A DNA stretch of 7,100 nucleotides from the NCBI GenBank assembly GCA_021162505.1, contig JAGGYO010000147.1:1-7100 (forward strand), read 5' to 3'. Under the pieces are notes generated by a model that made no database searches, had not been told where the DNA came from, and worked only from the letters and a program-made list of their open reading frames with translations. The position numbers and the translations under genes were made by a program. The stretch is from a bacterium. Its GTDB lineage: Bacteria > AUK180. Shown here piece by piece: positions 4,438-7,100 of this stretch (position 1 is the stretch's first letter; each line of letters starts with the position of its first letter).

Positions 4438-6156
4438 ATGAAAAAACTATTTACACTATTAGTACTTTTTCTCAGTATCACCATCTTTTCAGAAAAGATC
4501 CTTATCCGTTTATATGATGTAAAAGAGATAAAAAGTAATTGGGATATTGCATCTATCGGGAAAAATTATGTTGATATTGTTATCGGAAAAAACGAACTTT
4601 CAAAATATACAGATCGTTTTACTAAGGTAGAGCAATTGAGAACAAATTCAGACCTTACCGGATACTTAACATATGACGAAATAAAAAGTCGAATGAACAT
4701 GATTGTAAATTCTTATCCCCATATGATAAATATGACAGATGTGGGGGATTCATACGAAAAAACAAAACTTTTGGAAAATCCTACTTATAATTCAAACTAT
4801 CACTATCATGATATTTTATGTTTGAAGATCAGCAATAATATTGATACCGAAGATCTCAATAAGAGAAATCTGCTCGTAATGGCAGCTCATCATGCACGAG
4901 AATTGGAAACAAGTGAAATGCTTATTCTTGAGATGGAGAAAATGCTCGAAGAGTATTCGGCAAATGATGCCGATATTAAAAATTTGCTTGACAATTATGT
5001 GATCTATTTTATTCCCATGGTCAATCCCGACGGTTATTCCATAGTATTGGATAGCGATAATATGTGGCGAAAAAATGACCATGATAATAATGGAGATCAT
5101 TCTTATGCTGATTATTCCGATGGTGTGGACCCCAATAGGAATTATGATTGGCATTGGGGAGATCCTGACTCACATCCCGATTTTAATGTTACATCTGAGG
5201 TTTACCCTGGGAAATATGCCTTTTCCGAACCTGAAACAGAGGCAATTCGTGATCTTGCTCAGGATATTCATCCCATAGGTTCTATCTCCTATCATTCATA
5301 TGGACAATTGGTATTGTTCCCTTTCAGTTATTATTATGTGGAAGCACCTGATAACAATAGATTATTTGAAATTGCTAACAATATTGGAAATAGTATTGGT
5401 GGATATACTGGTGAACAAAGTGTTATCTTATATCCCGCCAGCGGGGATTCCGATGATTATCTTTATGGTGAATTAGGGACATTTTCATATACGGTCGAGG
5501 TTGGTACACAATTCCACCCGCTTCATAGTGATATCCCAAATCTTGCGGAAAAAAATTACAATGGATTAAAGCGTTTTTTTAGAGAACTAATTTCTAACCA
5601 TATTAAAGGCAGGGTCTATGATAGTGAAACCCTTGAACCCCTTGAGGGGATCACCTATAATATACTGCAATTAGATAATTATGGACTTACAAATGAGAGA
5701 AATACTGATAAAGAAGGGCATTACTACTGGAATTTACCTAATGGTACATACACAATTCTTCTATCCCACAAGGGTTATAACCTGAAAGCCGTTTCTTTCA
5801 ATATTAACAATAGTTTTTTGAACAAAGATATCTATATGGAAAGATCTTATAATTCATCAAATGTTTTTATGCCAATTTTTCCAAACCCTTCCCTTAATTC
5901 CAATGTATTCTTAGGTATAAATTGCGAAAAGGGCTACGAAATGGAGTGTTCAATTTTTTCCATCAGCGGTAGAAAACTGTATACATTCCCCAAGAAAATC
6001 AGCGAAGGTTTTCTGTCCCGCGATTCATATATAATCCCTATTTCTTTTGACAATGGCATTTCACTATCATCTGGCACATATATTGTAAATGTAAAGATAG
6101 CAAAAGAAAATGTCTTGCTCTTTGATAGAAATATTAAGTTTGCTCTAATACATTGA
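4438..6156 (+). CDS. Secreted M14 zinc carboxypeptidase with C-terminal sorting-type domain
   Basis: The 572-residue exported enzyme removes C-terminal amino acids from peptides. Residues 1-18 are a signal peptide and about 19-68 look like a propeptide. The M14 catalytic domain (about 73-385) has the zinc ligands His152 and Glu155 (HARE) and His286 (SYHSYGQ), and the catalytic Glu354 (YTVEVG). Substrate-binding residues are Arg211 (MWRKN), Asn233-Arg234 (DPNRNYDW) and Tyr332 (LYPASGDSDD). All key residues are present, so it should be active. Asp339 aligns with carboxypeptidase A Ile255 and carboxypeptidase B Asp255, hinting at a taste for basic residues. A CarboxypepD_reg-like beta domain follows (389-468: IKGRVYD, YYWNLPNGTYTILLSHKGY). 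The last 95 residues resemble a T9SS type A sorting domain: FPNP (481-484), IFSISGRKLYTF, LSSGTYIVNVKI and a basic end. This predicts export across the outer membrane. It follows the transporter by 1 bp, with AGGAG 8 nt upstream. Confidence 0.9.
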   Translation: MKKLFTLLVLFLSITIFSEKILIRLYDVKEIKSNWDIASIGKNYVDIVIGKNELSKYTDRFTKVEQLRTNSDLTGYLTYDEIKSRMNMIVNSYPHMINMTDVGDSYEKTKLLENPTYNSNYHYHDILCLKISNNIDTEDLNKRNLLVMAAHHARELETSEMLILEMEKMLEEYSANDADIKNLLDNYVIYFIPMVNPDGYSIVLDSDNMWRKNDHDNNGDHSYADYSDGVDPNRNYDWHWGDPDSHPDFNVTSEVYPGKYAFSEPETEAIRDLAQDIHPIGSISYHSYGQLVLFPFSYYYVEAPDNNRLFEIANNIGNSIGGYTGEQSVILYPASGDSDDYLYGELGTFSYTVEVGTQFHPLHSDIPNLAEKNYNGLKRFFRELISNHIKGRVYDSETLEPLEGITYNILQLDNYGLTNERNTDKEGHYYWNLPNGTYTILLSHKGYNLKAVSFNINNSFLNKDIYMERSYNSSNVFMPIFPNPSLNSNVFLGINCEKGYEMECSIFSISGRKLYTFPKKISEGFLSRDSYIIPISFDNGISLSSGTYIVNVKIAKENVLLFDRNIKFALIH

Positions 6157-6181
6157 ATTTTTTTGTGTTTTGAGTTATAAT
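6153..6181 (+). promoter_or_regulatory. Sigma70-like promoter overlapping the carboxypeptidase stop
   Basis: The -35 box TTGAAT (6153-6158) overlaps the TGA stop of the carboxypeptidase gene. A 17-bp spacer leads to a perfect -10 box TATAAT (6176-6181). Transcription would start near 6188, leaving a leader of about 16 nt with the SD GGAGGT at 6195-6200. No terminator hairpin separates the two genes, so read-through from the upstream operon is also likely. Confidence 0.65.
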
Positions 6182-6204
6182 AAGCAAAATTTTTGGAGGT
6201 TATT

Positions 6205-6300
6205 ATGCCATCTGGACGAAGAAGAAAATTGATGAAAGTCAAGAAGCACAAGAGAAGAAAAAAGAGTAGAGCAAACAGACATAAAAAGAAAAAATCTTAA
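6205..6300 (+). CDS. 31-residue, extremely basic protein, COX24/AURKAIP1-like small ribosomal-type family
   Basis: The peptide has 18 Lys/Arg and 2 His among 31 residues and no acidic residue. It begins MPSGRRRK, continues KVKKHKRRKKSR and ends NRHKKKKS. This closely resembles a tiny MPSGKKRKR...HKRKKR...NRHKKK family that I recall from Bacteroidota and relatives. Those are annotated as AURKAIP1/COX24-domain proteins, related to the C-terminus of mitochondrial ribosomal protein mS38 and to mycobacterial bS22. The likely role is binding rRNA in the ribosome; that is from family resemblance, not shown here. Expression signals are strong: promoter 6153-6181, and GGAGGT (6195-6200) 4 nt before ATG. 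It ends 13 bp before the TPR gene, so the two are probably co-transcribed. It is short enough for automatic gene callers to miss. Confidence 0.85.
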   Translation: MPSGRRRKLMKVKKHKRRKKSRANRHKKKKS

Positions 6301-6313
6301 ATAGGAGTTTGCT

Positions 6314-7100
6314 ATGAAAAAATTATTTGCAGTAGTATTTGTTTTTGCCCTGACATTCAGTATTGTTTACAGTTTTGGTGATTTATCAAAAAGTTATTTG
6401 AAAGCTGCTAAAAAAGCTGAACAGGAAAAAAATTATGATGAAGCTATAAAATATTATAAAAAGATCATTAAAAGTGACTCTTCTTATAATGGTTCCTATT
6501 GGGCAATTGCTCGTATAGTAGAAAAGCAGGGGAATATACAAGACGCTATCAATTGGTTCAAGCAATCAAATGAAAAGGGTACAAAAACAATGTATGCCTT
6601 TATAAAGATAGCTTCTTACTATAAAAAGCTTGCAAAATTGGCAAAAACCGAAGATGAGAAGAAACAGTTTGTGCAAAAAGCCATTGACGCTTTTGAATTA
6701 TCATTGGTAAACGGTAACGCTAAGGTTGAATCCGAAGATAGTATAAAATCAAATAAAGAAGTTGCCATCATGAATCTTGCTTATCTGTATTATGATAACG
6801 GTCGGTATGAAAAAGCAAAAAAATATGCAATGGATGGTATGGAGTATAAAGATTATGAAGAAGCCATGCTTGACATTTTATTGAATGTATACACTGAAAC
6901 AAAATCATTTGATAAAGCCATTGAGACCATTGATAAAAGATTAAGAAAGGACCCCAAAAGCCTTTCATTGTTGAAATTAAAGATCAATGTCCTGAACAAG
7001 ATGGGCAGGAAACAAGATGTTCTCAATGAAATGAAAAAAATGGAAGAATTGGGTTCGGATGATTCCGATGTTACATCTTGGTTGGCACAGGATGCCTTGA
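6314..7100 (+). CDS. Exported TPR-repeat protein, 3' end outside the window
   Basis: At least 262 residues are visible and the frame is still open at the right edge. Residues 1-20 (MKKLFAVVFVFALTFSIVYS) form a signal peptide without a lipobox Cys, so the protein is probably periplasmic. The rest is helical TPR-type sequence. Repeats lie near 26-58 (AEQEKNYDEAIKYYKKIIKS), 61-90 (ARIVEKQGNIQDAINWFKQS), 94-133 (with a Lys-rich insertion), 151-179 (LAYLYYDNGRYEKAKKYA), 184-215 (NVYTETKSFDKAIETIDKRL) and 217-246. TPR arrays bind other proteins; the partner is unknown. AGGAG at 6303-6307 lies 6 nt before ATG. With the basic-protein gene 13 bp upstream, it probably forms an operon with it. A domain beyond the window could change the picture. 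Confidence 0.85.
   Translation, partial: MKKLFAVVFVFALTFSIVYSFGDLSKSYLKAAKKAEQEKNYDEAIKYYKKIIKSDSSYNGSYWAIARIVEKQGNIQDAINWFKQSNEKGTKTMYAFIKIASYYKKLAKLAKTEDEKKQFVQKAIDAFELSLVNGNAKVESEDSIKSNKEVAIMNLAYLYYDNGRYEKAKKYAMDGMEYKDYEEAMLDILLNVYTETKSFDKAIETIDKRLRKDPKSLSLLKLKINVLNKMGRKQDVLNEMKKMEELGSDDSDVTSWLAQDAL

Noticed and set aside
4816..5154. 112-codon, isoleucine-rich minus-strand frame resembling a membrane protein
   Set aside because: Hydrophobicity is an artefact of reading GAT/AAT-rich coding DNA on the opposite strand. It sits over the M14 active-site region and lacks an SD.
3570..6156. Defence or toxin-antitoxin system in the transporter-carboxypeptidase pair
   Set aside because: Both proteins match ordinary transporter and peptidase families with intact motifs, and nothing nearby resembles a nuclease, toxin or immunity protein.
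5934..6251. 105-codon minus-strand frame crossing the carboxypeptidase end and the small-protein start
   Set aside because: It spans a promoter, an SD and the start of a well-supported gene on the other strand; no start signals of its own.

Overview
The window is AT-rich bacterial DNA, dense in genes on both strands. It most likely comes from an uncultured lineage of the Fibrobacteres-Chlorobi-Bacteroidota (FCB) superphylum. Three things point there: a secreted zinc carboxypeptidase ending in a type IX secretion (T9SS)-like sorting domain, a tiny lysine/arginine protein starting MPSGRRRK that resembles a family I know mainly from Bacteroidota and relatives, and an outer-membrane porin of the O/P type. 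Unlike typical Bacteroidota, however, the genes carry strong Shine-Dalgarno (SD) sequences and classical sigma70-like -35/-10 boxes. This suggests a deep FCB candidate phylum (for example Cloacimonadota- or Delongbacteria-like) rather than Bacteroidota proper. That placement is inference and no marker gene settles it.

Layout. Positions 1-272 are non-coding and hold a run of short stem-loops plus T/A-rich filler. A porin gene (273-1217, minus strand) diverges from a DEAD-box RNA helicase gene of the DeaD/CsdA/DbpA type (1464-3116, plus). The 246-bp gap between them carries a good promoter for the porin gene, an extended -10 promoter for the helicase gene and a perfect 18-bp palindrome. Positions 3117-3569 are a 453-bp non-coding block. 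It contains two copies of a hairpin repeat also found near the left end, a longer variant hairpin, a seven-base periodic tract and an inverted-repeat pair. Next come a ten-helix EamA-type transporter gene (3570-4436) and the carboxypeptidase gene (4438-6156), 1 bp apart and presumably one operon. A strong promoter overlapping the carboxypeptidase stop codon precedes the 31-residue basic protein (6205-6300). This is followed after 13 bp by an exported TPR-repeat protein (6314 onward) that runs off the window.

How the genes relate. The porin, the carboxypeptidase and the TPR protein all start with signal peptides and act in the envelope or outside the cell. The helicase and the small basic protein belong to RNA/ribosome metabolism. 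I see no single pathway joining all six genes and no defence system, phage, transposase, tRNA, rRNA or CRISPR array. The most notable signals are the transporter gene, whose promoter places transcription start on its own ATG (a probable leaderless mRNA); the hairpin repeat family with a constant TCAAG loop and compensatory stem changes; the heptad-periodic intergenic tract; and the unusually small basic protein gene.
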